Of a stretch of 19,395 nt of DNA, positions 1 to 7,065 are shown in pieces. The DNA is from Mycolicibacterium porcinum (GTDB lineage Bacteria > Actinomycetota > Actinomycetes > Mycobacteriales > Mycobacteriaceae). Location of the stretch: contig MSTD01000009.1 of NCBI GenBank assembly GCA_001942045.1, forward strand, positions 1 to 19,395, written 5' to 3'. Position 1 is the first letter of the stretch; the number at the start of each line of letters is the position of its first letter. The notes under the pieces were generated by a model that saw only the letters and a program-made list of their open reading frames with translations, had not been told where the DNA came from and searched no databases. The translations under genes were made by a program, and so were the position numbers.

Positions 1-1
1 G

Positions 2-34
2 CCGCCCGCGAAACCGGTGCAGCAGGCCGGCTGA
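2..34 (+). CDS. Possible 3' end of an upstream gene (partial)
   Basis: The left edge is open in all three forward frames. The frame beginning at base 2 reads PPAKPVQQAG and stops at 32-34, which looks like a proline-rich tail. The frame beginning at base 1 stays open to a TGA at 58-60 that overlaps the next GTG. In mycobacteria glnD (PII uridylyltransferase) usually lies just upstream of ffh, so a GlnD C-terminus is plausible. Eleven residues cannot prove it, and I cannot tell which of the two frames is real. Confidence 0.25.
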   Translation, partial: PPAKPVQQAG

Positions 35-56
35 TCGGTACGCGAAGATTGGCCGC

Positions 57-857
57 GTGACCAATTTCGCGGGCTCGAACTTCGGCAACGGTGTGCCGCC
101 CGGCTATGGCCATGGCTATAGCTATGGCGCGGGTTATGGCGCACCGCAGCAGCTTGGCCATGGCGCGCCGTATGGCTATCCGGCTCCGGTTCCTGCTCCG
201 GAGCCGGAACGGTTCTCGCCGGCCGCACAGACAGTCATCAGCGGCTTGCTGTTGGTGCCCGCGATCCTGATCTTGTTCCTTGAGTCGCTGCTGCGGCAGG
301 CATCCTGGGCGAAGGAGTGGTCCGAACCGCTGCGCAATGTGTGGTACCTGGCGTGCAACTCCCTGCTGTGGCTGTACCTCCTGGTGGTCGTCGCATTCTG
401 GGCGCGACGTAACCGACGGGTTGCCGGCGTGAGCCTCGTCATCGCGATGGCGATTCTCGACACGGCGCTGGCGGCGGCCTACCTGTGGTACCCCTCGATC
501 TACGAGATGACCGGCGATTCATCCGCGCTGATGTGGGTCTTGGACGCGGCTCCCGTCCTGATCGCGGTCGGCCAGGCTGCTGTGTGGGGCGTCGCGCGCC
601 GACGCGGCAAGATCTGGCCCGTCGGTCTGATCGTGACCGTGGTGCTGGCAACCGTCGACCAGGTGGTCCGTCAGTCGCTGATCCGCGACGCGGTACGCGA
701 CCATGACTCGTTCACCAGTGGCTGGTGGAACCAATGGTGGGGCGTGGCGGCCACGAGCCTGGGCATCTTCGTCCTGTCGTGCCTGATCTGCTGGGCGGTG
801 GACGCCATGAGTTCCGGCGCGCGGCGCACAACCACACCACAATTCGGCGGCCGCTAG
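57..857 (+). CDS. Gly/Tyr/Pro-rich multi-pass membrane protein of unknown function
   Basis: I do not recognise a family. The 266-residue protein has two parts. Residues 1-50 are low-complexity, with repeated Gly-Tyr, His-Gly and Ala-Pro units. Residues 59-252 hold about six hydrophobic segments, near 60-79, 95-116, 122-145, 158-180, 187-205 and 230-252, separated by Arg-rich turns such as ARRNRR and ARRRGK, typical of cytoplasmic loops. It starts with GTG and has no convincing ribosome-binding site; the frame is open upstream to the window edge, so the true start could lie further left. Nine bases separate it from ffh, so the two are probably co-transcribed. Tails of this kind occur on several mycobacterial envelope proteins, but that does not give a function. 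The reading frame is well supported by codon bias and membrane pattern. Confidence 0.75.
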   Translation: MTNFAGSNFGNGVPPGYGHGYSYGAGYGAPQQLGHGAPYGYPAPVPAPEPERFSPAAQTVISGLLLVPAILILFLESLLRQASWAKEWSEPLRNVWYLACNSLLWLYLLVVVAFWARRNRRVAGVSLVIAMAILDTALAAAYLWYPSIYEMTGDSSALMWVLDAAPVLIAVGQAAVWGVARRRGKIWPVGLIVTVVLATVDQVVRQSLIRDAVRDHDSFTSGWWNQWWGVAATSLGIFVLSCLICWAVDAMSSGARRTTTPQFGGR

Positions 858-866
858 GCTTACCAC

Positions 867-2432
867 GTGTTTGAGAGCCTGTCTGACCGGTTGACCGGCG
901 CCCTGCAGGGCCTACGCGGCAAGGGGCGGTTGACCGACGCCGATATCGACGCCACCGCGCGCGAGATCCGGTTGGCCCTGCTGGAGGCCGACGTCTCGCT
1001 GCCGGTGGTGCGTGCCTTCGTCGCGCGCATCAAGGACCGCGCCAAGGGCGCCGAGGTCTCGGCCGCGCTGAATCCCGCGCAGCAGGTGGTCAAGATCGTC
1101 AACGAGGAGCTGATCGGCATCCTCGGTGGCGAAACGCGCCAGCTGAACTTCGCCAAGAACCCGCCGACCGTGATCATGCTGGCCGGTCTGCAAGGCGCCG
1201 GTAAGACCACGCTGGCCGGCAAGCTGGCGAAATGGCTCAAGGGACTGGGCCACACCCCACTGCTGGTGGCGTGTGACCTGCAGCGGCCCGGTGCGGTCAA
1301 CCAGCTGCAGATCGTCGCCGAGCGCGCCGGCGTGGGTGTCTTCGCCCCGCACCCGGGCACCTCGCCGGACGGGCTGGAGATCGGTGGCCACGGTGATCCG
1401 GTGGCGGTCGCGACGGCCGGTATGGCCGAGGCCCGGGCCAAGCACTTCGACGTGGTCATCGTCGACACCGCGGGCCGGCTCGGTATCGACGAGGAGCTGA
1501 TGGGGCAGGCCGCGGCCATCCGCGATGCCGTGAATCCCAACGAGACCCTGTTCGTGCTCGACGCGATGATCGGTCAGGATGCCGTCGCCACCGCTGAGGC
1601 ATTCCGTGAGGGCGTCGGTTTCACCGGTGTCGTGCTGACCAAGCTCGACGGTGACGCCCGCGGTGGTGCCGCGCTGTCGGTCCGCGAGATCACCGGCGTC
1701 CCGATCCTGTTCGCCTCGGCGGGGGAGAAGCTCGAAGACTTCGACGTCTTCCACCCCGACCGGATGGCCAGCCGCATCCTGGGGATGGGCGACGTGCTCA
1801 CCCTCATCGAGCAGGCCGAGCAGGTCTTCGACCAGCAGAAGGCCGAGGAGGCCGCCGCCAAGATCGGCTCCGGCGAGCTCACGCTGGAGGACTTCCTCGA
1901 GCAGATGCTGGCGATTCGCAAGATGGGTCCGATCGGCAACCTGCTGGGCATGTTGCCCGGGGCCGGTCAGATGAAGGACGCGCTGGCTGCCGTCGACGAC
2001 AAGCAGCTGGATCGCGTGCAGGCCATCATCCGCGGCATGACCCCGGCCGAACGCGCCGACCCGAAGATCATCAATGCCTCGCGGCGGCTCCGCATCGCCA
2101 ACGGCTCCGGTGTCTCGGTGTCCGAGGTCAATCAGCTCGTGGACCGGTTCTTCGATGCCCGCAAGATGATGTCGTCGATGGCCGGCCAGATGGGTATGCC
2201 GTTCGGCCGCAAGAATTCCCCGCGCAAGGCTGCCAAGGGCAAGAACAAGCAGGCCGGCAAGAAGAAGGGCCGTCAGTCAGGGAAAGGCCCGACGCCGCCG
2301 AGGAACCCGTTGGGTGCCGGGATGCCGGCCGGCTTCCCGGATTTGTCGAACATGCCCAAGGGACTGGACGAATTGCCGCCCGGCCTGGCCGATTTCGACC
2401 TGTCCAAGCTGAAGTTCCCGGGCCAGAAGTAG
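867..2432 (+). CDS. ffh: Signal recognition particle GTPase Ffh (SRP54)
   Basis: Ffh binds 4.5S RNA and signal sequences of nascent membrane and exported proteins, and docks with FtsY at the inner membrane through paired GTPase domains. The 521 residues show the standard order: helical N domain (about 1-95); G domain with P-loop GLQGAGKTT (107-115), DLQRP (137-141), DTAGR (200-204) and TKLDGDARGG (258-267); then the methionine-rich M domain (about 320-450) that binds RNA and signal peptides. A basic Lys/Arg tail (near 450-475) and a Pro/Gly-rich end follow. The segment between DLQRP and DTAGR contains APHPGTSPDGLEIGGHGDP, longer than in E. coli and, from memory, similar in M. tuberculosis. 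The GTG start has only a weak ribosome-binding site and sits 9 bases after the preceding gene, suggesting coupling. Confidence 0.97.
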   Translation: MFESLSDRLTGALQGLRGKGRLTDADIDATAREIRLALLEADVSLPVVRAFVARIKDRAKGAEVSAALNPAQQVVKIVNEELIGILGGETRQLNFAKNPPTVIMLAGLQGAGKTTLAGKLAKWLKGLGHTPLLVACDLQRPGAVNQLQIVAERAGVGVFAPHPGTSPDGLEIGGHGDPVAVATAGMAEARAKHFDVVIVDTAGRLGIDEELMGQAAAIRDAVNPNETLFVLDAMIGQDAVATAEAFREGVGFTGVVLTKLDGDARGGAALSVREITGVPILFASAGEKLEDFDVFHPDRMASRILGMGDVLTLIEQAEQVFDQQKAEEAAAKIGSGELTLEDFLEQMLAIRKMGPIGNLLGMLPGAGQMKDALAAVDDKQLDRVQAIIRGMTPAERADPKIINASRRLRIANGSGVSVSEVNQLVDRFFDARKMMSSMAGQMGMPFGRKNSPRKAAKGKNKQAGKKKGRQSGKGPTPPRNPLGAGMPAGFPDLSNMPKGLDELPPGLADFDLSKLKFPGQK

Positions 2433-2436
2433 TTCG

Positions 2437-3495
2437 GTGCTCCACCTGCGGGGGCGCGGCCTGCCCGACGGCGAACCCGTCGAGTGGTGGGTGGCCGACG
2501 GGGTGCTGTCGGCGGAACCGATCGCCGACGCCGCCACCGTCTTCGACGGCGGCTGGATCATCCCGGGGTTGGTCGACGCGCACTGCCATGTCGGGCTGGG
2601 GCCCGGCGGCGCGGTTTCGCTGGACGAGTCGGTCACCCAGGCCGAAACCGAACGTGACGCCGGCGCACTGTTGTTGCGGGACGCCGGGTCCCCGGTGGAC
2701 ACCCGCAGCTTCGACGAGCGCGACGATCTGCCGCGCATCATCCGGGCCGGACGGCACCTCGCGCGCCCCAAGCGGTATTCGCCAGGGTTGCCGATCGACA
2801 TCGAGGACGAGTCGCAGTTGCCCGATGCCGTGGCCGAGCAGGCCCGGTGGGGCGACGGCTGGGTGAAGCTCGTCGGCGACTGGATCGACCGCGGTGTCGG
2901 AGACCTGGCACCGCTGTGGTCGGACGAGATCGTCAAGGCGGCGATCGACGCCGCCCACGCCGAAGGAGCACGGGTCACCGCGCACGTGTTCGGCGAGGAT
3001 GCGCTGCCGGGGCTCATCAAGGCCGGAATCGACTGCATCGAGCACGGCACCGGAATCACCGACGACACCATCGAATTGATGCTCGAACACGGCACGGCGT
3101 TGGTGCCCACGCTGATCAACATCGACAATTTCCCCGGCATCGCCGACGCTGCGGGCAAGTACCCGGTGTATGCCAAGCACATGCGGGAGCTCTACGCCTC
3201 CTGCCGCAGCCGCGTCGGCGCGGCCTATGAGGCGGGAGTGCCGATTTTCGCGGGTACCGATGCCGGCGGGATGATCGCCCACGGTCGTATCGCCGATGAG
3301 GTCGAGGCGCTCAAGGGCATCGGGATGAGTCCCACCGCGGCGCTCGGTGCGGCCAGTTGGGATGCCCGGGCCTGGCTGGGTCGGCCCGGGCTGGAGCATG
3401 GTGCGTCCGCGGACCTGGTGTGCTACACCGAGGACCCGCGGCACGGCGGGGTCAGCCACCCGGATCTGGTGATCCTGCGCGGGCGGGTCTACTGA
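2437..3495 (+). CDS. Metal-dependent amidohydrolase (imidazolonepropionase/prolidase-like)
   Basis: This is a binuclear-metal amidohydrolase of the TIM-barrel superfamily, 352 residues. The small N-terminal beta segment leads into GLVDAHCHVG, where His49 and His51 are the HxH metal ligands. Lys144 (in WVKLV) fits the carboxylated bridging lysine, His183 (TAHVF) and His203 (IEHGT) are the next ligands, and Asp275 (AGTDAGG) is the catalytic aspartate. That ligand set is known from prolidase-like and imidazolonepropionase-like members that cleave amide or cyclic-amide bonds. The true substrate cannot be read from the sequence. The GTG start lies 4 bases after the ffh stop, so expression is probably coupled to ffh. 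An amidohydrolase (Rv2915c) occupies the same place in M. tuberculosis. No signal peptide is seen, so it should act in the cytoplasm. Confidence 0.88.
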   Translation: MLHLRGRGLPDGEPVEWWVADGVLSAEPIADAATVFDGGWIIPGLVDAHCHVGLGPGGAVSLDESVTQAETERDAGALLLRDAGSPVDTRSFDERDDLPRIIRAGRHLARPKRYSPGLPIDIEDESQLPDAVAEQARWGDGWVKLVGDWIDRGVGDLAPLWSDEIVKAAIDAAHAEGARVTAHVFGEDALPGLIKAGIDCIEHGTGITDDTIELMLEHGTALVPTLINIDNFPGIADAAGKYPVYAKHMRELYASCRSRVGAAYEAGVPIFAGTDAGGMIAHGRIADEVEALKGIGMSPTAALGAASWDARAWLGRPGLEHGASADLVCYTEDPRHGGVSHPDLVILRGRVY

Positions 3496-3500
3496 CCGGC

Positions 3501-3549
3501 GATTTGTGCACCTGCCGTAACGCCCACCGTTACAGCAGGTGCACAAATC
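3501..3549. repeat. Long intergenic palindrome between convergent genes (REP-like or bidirectional terminator)
   Basis: The left arm GATTTGTGCACCTGC (3501-3515) is the exact reverse complement of 3535-3549. After one C/A mismatch the stem continues as GTAAC/GTTAC (3517-3521 with 3529-3533), closing a 7-base loop (3522-3528). It takes up 49 of the 60 bases between two convergent stop codons. No T-run follows either arm, so it is not a classic rho-independent terminator, but it could still end transcription from both sides or be a dispersed palindromic element. Confidence 0.8.
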
Positions 3550-3555
3550 ACTCGT

Positions 3556-5097
3556 CTAGTACACGTCGCGCAGGTAGCGATGCGTCTTGATCAGGTCGTT
3601 GACGCAGGCATGCGCAGCGTCGGCGTCCATCCCGCCGTTCTCGGCGACGATCTCGTGCAGGGCGGCATCGACGTCCTTGGCCATGCGGTCGGCGTCACCG
3701 CACACGTACAGGTGTGCGCCGTCCTGTAGCCAACTGAACAGCTCCGCAGAGTTCTCCCGCATACGTTGTTGCACATACACTTTCGTGTCCTGATCGCGGG
3801 AGAATGCCACATCGAGCCGGGTCAGGGTGCCGGCCTCGGCGAATCCGGTCAGCTCCTCGCCATAGAGAGAGTCGGTGGTCCGGCGCCGGTCCCCGAAGAA
3901 CAGCCAGGACCGGCCCGGTGCGGCGGTGGCCTGCCGTTCCTGCAGGAAGGCGCGGAACGGCGCGATGCCGGTGCCGGGCCCGATCATGATGATCGGCACG
4001 TCGCCGGCCGGCAGCCGGAAATGATGGTTGGGGCGCAGATGAATCCGAACCGCCTGGGTACGCTCGGCCAGATAGGTGGAGGCCACACCGCCGTATCGGC
4101 GGCCGGCGCGGGGATAGCGCACGGTGGCCACGGTCAGGTGCACGCGATCGGGGTGCACCAGTGGGCTCGAGGCGATCGAGTAGTCGCGGAACTGCAGCGG
4201 ACGCAAGGTATCGATGACGTCATCGACGGTGAGGTCGGCGCGCCGGATGAGGTCGAGGACGTCCTCGCCGTAGCCGGCCGGGCCGGCCAGCTCCTGCAAT
4301 GCGCGTGAGGGCGTGCGGATCTCGAGCTGCTCGGTGAGCAGAACTCCCAAGGTCTCCTCGGCCCCCGCCACGCGGTGTCCGGCATCCACCTTGAGCTCGG
4401 CCAGAATCGCCGTCACCAGATCAGGGTCGTTGACGGCGTGGACCGCCAGCGAATCGCCGGCTTGATACCTGATCCCGGAGTCGGTGAGGTCGAGCTCGTA
4501 GTGGCGGACCTCTTTGTCGGATTCGGTCGAGGTGAGCAGTCGATTGACCGACAGGGGAGCGGTGAACGGGTGGTTGCGCTCCAAGCCGCGCGGTGGATCG
4601 GGGTTCTCCATGACGACGACCGGCGGCGCGGTGGGTCCGGACTGAGCGGCGACGAGTTGCTTGACGAGGTCGGTGGTCCAGGCGGCCGCGGGCTCTTCGT
4701 AGTACCCGTCGACGTCGACCCGGTCGGCCAGCCGGGTGGCGCCCAGCTCTTCGAGTCGCGCGTCGAGGAGTTTGCCTGCGTTGCAGAACAATTCGTAGGA
4801 CGTGTCCCCGAGGGCGAGCACTGCGAAACTCAGGTGTTCCAGTCGTTCGGTCGAGGCGCTGATCGCTTCCCAGAACAAGGTGGCGGTGTCGGGGAACTCG
4901 CCGTCGCCGAAGGTCGACGTGACGACGATGAAATGCGTTGTGGTGCTGAGATGGTCGAGTTCCACCTGATTGAGCTCCACAGCCTCGGCAGGGATTCCGG
5001 CCGCGGTGGATGCTTCGGCGAACGACATGGCAGCGTCCTCCGCGTTACCCATGTCGGTGCCATAGGCGACCACCAACGAGAACTCACGGTCGGACAC
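3556..5097 (-). CDS. CysJ-like NADPH diflavin reductase (sulfite reductase flavoprotein type)
   Basis: This 513-residue protein passes electrons from NADPH through FAD and FMN to a partner hemoprotein. Residues 5-150 are a flavodoxin-like FMN domain (VVAYGTDMGNAE near the start, TSTFGDGEFPD, LALGDTSYELFC). A connecting and FAD-binding domain follows, with RDYS (304-307) and GVASTYL. The NADPH domain has GPGTGIAPFR from residue 373, FFGDRR, AFSRD and the YVCGDADRMAKDV segment. It ends in RDVY, the same ending I recall for E. coli CysJ, whose terminal tyrosine stacks on FAD. I chose GTG at 5097 because AGGGGAG sits 5 bases upstream and the flavodoxin strand starts at once. Longer starts at 5112 and 5148 are possible, giving 518 or 530 residues. 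No CysI, P450 or other acceptor is adjacent, so the physiological partner is unknown. Confidence 0.85.
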   Translation of the reverse strand: MSDREFSLVVAYGTDMGNAEDAAMSFAEASTAAGIPAEAVELNQVELDHLSTTTHFIVVTSTFGDGEFPDTATLFWEAISASTERLEHLSFAVLALGDTSYELFCNAGKLLDARLEELGATRLADRVDVDGYYEEPAAAWTTDLVKQLVAAQSGPTAPPVVVMENPDPPRGLERNHPFTAPLSVNRLLTSTESDKEVRHYELDLTDSGIRYQAGDSLAVHAVNDPDLVTAILAELKVDAGHRVAGAEETLGVLLTEQLEIRTPSRALQELAGPAGYGEDVLDLIRRADLTVDDVIDTLRPLQFRDYSIASSPLVHPDRVHLTVATVRYPRAGRRYGGVASTYLAERTQAVRIHLRPNHHFRLPAGDVPIIMIGPGTGIAPFRAFLQERQATAAPGRSWLFFGDRRRTTDSLYGEELTGFAEAGTLTRLDVAFSRDQDTKVYVQQRMRENSAELFSWLQDGAHLYVCGDADRMAKDVDAALHEIVAENGGMDADAAHACVNDLIKTHRYLRDVY

Positions 5098-5102
5098 ATC
5101 GG

Positions 5103-5109
5103 CTCCCCT
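5103..5109 (-). promoter_or_regulatory. Ribosome-binding site that decides the diflavin reductase start
   Basis: On the minus strand AGGGGAG ends 5 bases before the GTG at 5097. The upstream alternatives are weaker: GGAG is about 14 bases from the ATG at 5112, and nothing recognisable precedes the GTG at 5148. Confidence 0.6.
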
Positions 5110-5133
5110 CATCGCGCGCGGGGGTACTCCACG

Positions 5134-5153
5134 CAAATTTAGGGTCACCTTAG
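5134..5153 (-). promoter_or_regulatory. AT-rich promoter region with an imperfect palindrome resembling part of a DtxR/IdeR box
   Basis: In the 106 bases between the upstream dac stop and the GTG at 5097, the minus strand reads CTAAGGTGACCCTAA (5153-5139). It is the only AT-rich patch nearby and an imperfect dyad centred on GGTGACC. Against the iron-box pattern TWAGGTWAGSCTWACCTWA the left two-thirds fit well (TAAGGT, then A, then CCTAA), but the right end does not. It may be an operator, or only -10-like sequence. Confidence 0.3.
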
Positions 5154-5203
5154 TTTGGCGCGAGTCCCGGTGGGGCCCTACCTTTTACCGCACGCGGGCA
5201 CGG

Positions 5204-6019
5204 TCAGTGGGAGAAGCCGTAGTCGAACAGTTCGATTGCCTGACCGTACAGATCGCCGGTGCCGTACATCTGGACCACGATCAGGCGACGGTTCCCGCGT
5301 TGGGCGGCACCCACATACGTCTTGCGGGCAAGGTCGGTGTATCCGGTCTTGCCGGCGATGTCACCGGGATAGCGTTGGAGCAGTTCGTTCTGGTTCGTGA
5401 GCGTCTTACCGGGAAATTGTGCCGTCGGTTGGCGCATGATCTGTGCGATCAGCGGATACCTCAGTGCCGCACGCAGGATCACCGCGAGATCGTGCGGGGT
5501 GGTGACGGTTTCCCAGCCGGGGCCGTCGAGGCCCGACGGTGAGCCGGCCCGGGTGTTGCGGGCGCCGACACTGGCCGCCTTGCGCGTCATCGCCGCCACG
5601 GTGGCGGGCCGGCCGCCGAGCATGTCGGCGAGCATGTTCGCCGCATCGTTGCCCGACACCATCAGCAGTGCTTCGAGCAGTTGGCGGGTGGTGTACGGCT
5701 GCCCCGGCTTGAGACCCACGCACGAGCATTCGACCTTGGTGTGGGACTCGTTGGCCCGCGCGAAATTGTCGGGTCGGAGATGGTCGAGCACCACCATCGC
5801 CAACAGCGGCTTGATCGTGCTGGCTGGGGCGTAGGAGCCGTTGGGATCTTTGGCCGCCAGCACCTGGCCGGTGTCCATGTCGGCGACCAGCCAGGCCTTG
5901 GCCGGCCCGTCGGGAATCTGGGCACCTGCCGGCTGAACGCCGGGCTGCGCGTTCGCGGCGGGTGTGACCGCGAGCACCGCGCCGAGGGCGAGCACGGTCG
6001 CCGCGAAACGTCGTCGCAC
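5204..6019 (-). CDS. Secreted D-alanyl-D-alanine carboxypeptidase, first tandem copy
   Basis: This is a penicillin-binding serine carboxypeptidase (peptidase S11) that trims the terminal D-Ala from peptidoglycan stem peptides outside the membrane. The 271 residues begin with a Sec signal peptide with cleavage expected after ANA (about residue 24). The three active-site motifs are intact: STIK with Ser67 and Lys70, SGN at 122-124, and KTG at 224-226. Two cysteines in ECSCVG (98 and 100) could form a disulfide and are also present in the neighbouring copy. The protein ends soon after the catalytic domain, so it lacks the C-terminal domain and amphipathic anchor of PBP5-type enzymes; in length it resembles mycobacterial DacB2. 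It starts with GTG, with AAGG a few bases upstream. The second copy lies 86 bases upstream in the same direction. Confidence 0.92.
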   Translation of the reverse strand: MRRRFAATVLALGAVLAVTPAANAQPGVQPAGAQIPDGPAKAWLVADMDTGQVLAAKDPNGSYAPASTIKPLLAMVVLDHLRPDNFARANESHTKVECSCVGLKPGQPYTTRQLLEALLMVSGNDAANMLADMLGGRPATVAAMTRKAASVGARNTRAGSPSGLDGPGWETVTTPHDLAVILRAALRYPLIAQIMRQPTAQFPGKTLTNQNELLQRYPGDIAGKTGYTDLARKTYVGAAQRGNRRLIVVQMYGTGDLYGQAIELFDYGFSH

Positions 6020-6105
6020 GGACCTTGACGCTACGGATCACAGGACTCGCTCAGCGCGCGAACAGGTCTCCGTATGGTTGCGGGGCCGCGGTGTCGGTCA
6101 GCCCC

Positions 6106-6990
6106 CTACAGCTGGCTGATGCCGGCGGAGCGGTCCTGGGCGAAACCCCAGTCCAACAGGCTGGTCGCCTGGTCCCAGTAGGTCGGGCCACCTTCCTTGA
6201 CCAGCCCGTACATCATGGCGATCACCAACCGGCGCCCGTCGCGCTGTGCCGCGCCGACGAACGTCTTGCGGGCCACGTCGGTGAAACCGGTCTTACCGCC
6301 GAGCATGCCTGGATAGCGGCCCAACATCTCGTCCTGGTTGATCAACGTGACCGGCCCCGTGGCACCTGGGAAGGACGCCGATGGGGATGACGTGATCGCC
6401 GCGAACGTCGGATTGGCCAGCGCGGCGCGGAAGATCACGGCCAGGTCCCGCGGCGTGGTGGCGCCGTCGATGCCGGGGCCGTTGAGGCCCGACGGCGACC
6501 CGGCATGGGTGGCGGTCGCGCCGAGCGCGGCGGCCTTGGCGTTCATCTTGGCCACCGCGGCGCCGGTTCCGCCGAGCATGTGCGCCAACGTGTTGGCGGC
6601 GTCGTTGCCGGACACCAGCAGTGCCGCATCCAGCAGCTGCCGTGTCGTGTAGGTGCGGCCGGCTTTGATCCCGACGCAGGTGCACTCGACCTTGGCATCG
6701 GCTTCGTCGGCGACGACCGTCGCATCCAACGGCATCTCGTCGAGGGCCACCAGTGCCAGCAGAGTCTTGATGGTGCTGGCGGGTGCGTGCGGGACGTACT
6801 GATCCCGCCCGGCCAGGATCTGGCCGGTGTCCATGTCGGCGACGATCCAGGCCGGGGCGGGACCGTCCGGGATGGGCGTCGCGCCGACCTGCTGCACGCT
6901 GCTGTCGGCGGACGCCACGGGCGAGCCTGGTAGAGCTGTTGGGAGAAGTACTGCGAGACAGAGCGAGATCGCGCCGACGAGCCTGACCAT
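6106..6990 (-). CDS. Secreted D-alanyl-D-alanine carboxypeptidase, second tandem copy (DacB2-like)
   Basis: A 294-residue S11 carboxypeptidase acting on peptidoglycan pentapeptides in the cell wall space. Its Sec signal peptide (residues 1-28) ends in ASA. Catalytic motifs are STIK (Ser72, Lys75), SGN (127-129) and KTG (233-235); the ECTCVG cysteines (103, 105) match the other copy. The open frame continues far upstream over the divergent peptidase gene. I placed the start at the ATG at 6990 because the signal peptide begins there and AGGG lies 9 bases ahead; a GTG at 6996 is an alternative. It is clearly a paralogue of the 5204-6019 gene, sharing whole blocks such as YTTRQLL and VSGNDAAN, and probably arose by duplication. 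M. tuberculosis carries one such gene (dacB2, Rv2911) at this point. It is transcribed divergently from the M42-type gene. Confidence 0.92.
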   Translation of the reverse strand: MVRLVGAISLCLAVLLPTALPGSPVASADSSVQQVGATPIPDGPAPAWIVADMDTGQILAGRDQYVPHAPASTIKTLLALVALDEMPLDATVVADEADAKVECTCVGIKAGRTYTTRQLLDAALLVSGNDAANTLAHMLGGTGAAVAKMNAKAAALGATATHAGSPSGLNGPGIDGATTPRDLAVIFRAALANPTFAAITSSPSASFPGATGPVTLINQDEMLGRYPGMLGGKTGFTDVARKTFVGAAQRDGRRLVIAMMYGLVKEGGPTYWDQATSLLDWGFAQDRSAGISQL

Positions 6991-7005
6991 GTCCACTGAC
7001 CCTAG

Positions 7006-7014
7006 TGGCACAAT
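7006..7014 (+). promoter_or_regulatory. Possible -10 region for the M42-type peptidase gene
   Basis: TGGCACAAT occurs here in the 75-base divergent gap and is the same string found at the predicted rpsP and rplS promoters. A possible -35, TGACCA (6984-6989), gives a rather long 19-base spacer. The downstream TGTCTGC block seen at the ribosomal genes is absent, so this call is weak. Confidence 0.3.
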
Positions 7015-7065
7015 CCGCGTGCATCGGTGTGTGAAGAAGATCCGACGAATTCGAGGTGAGAAAAC

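Noticed and set aside
4375..5142. A 255-codon open frame opposite the diflavin reductase
   Set aside because: Low-complexity translation and no recognisable domain; the minus strand shows full flavodoxin motifs.
5139..5153. A confident IdeR iron-box call
   Set aside because: The right-hand part of the 19-base consensus is not matched, so I kept it only as a weak operator-like site.
6082..6105. GGGGC/GCCCC inverted repeat after the second carboxypeptidase stop
   Set aside because: A 5-bp stem with a 14-base loop and no T-run in very GC-rich DNA is not enough to call a terminator.
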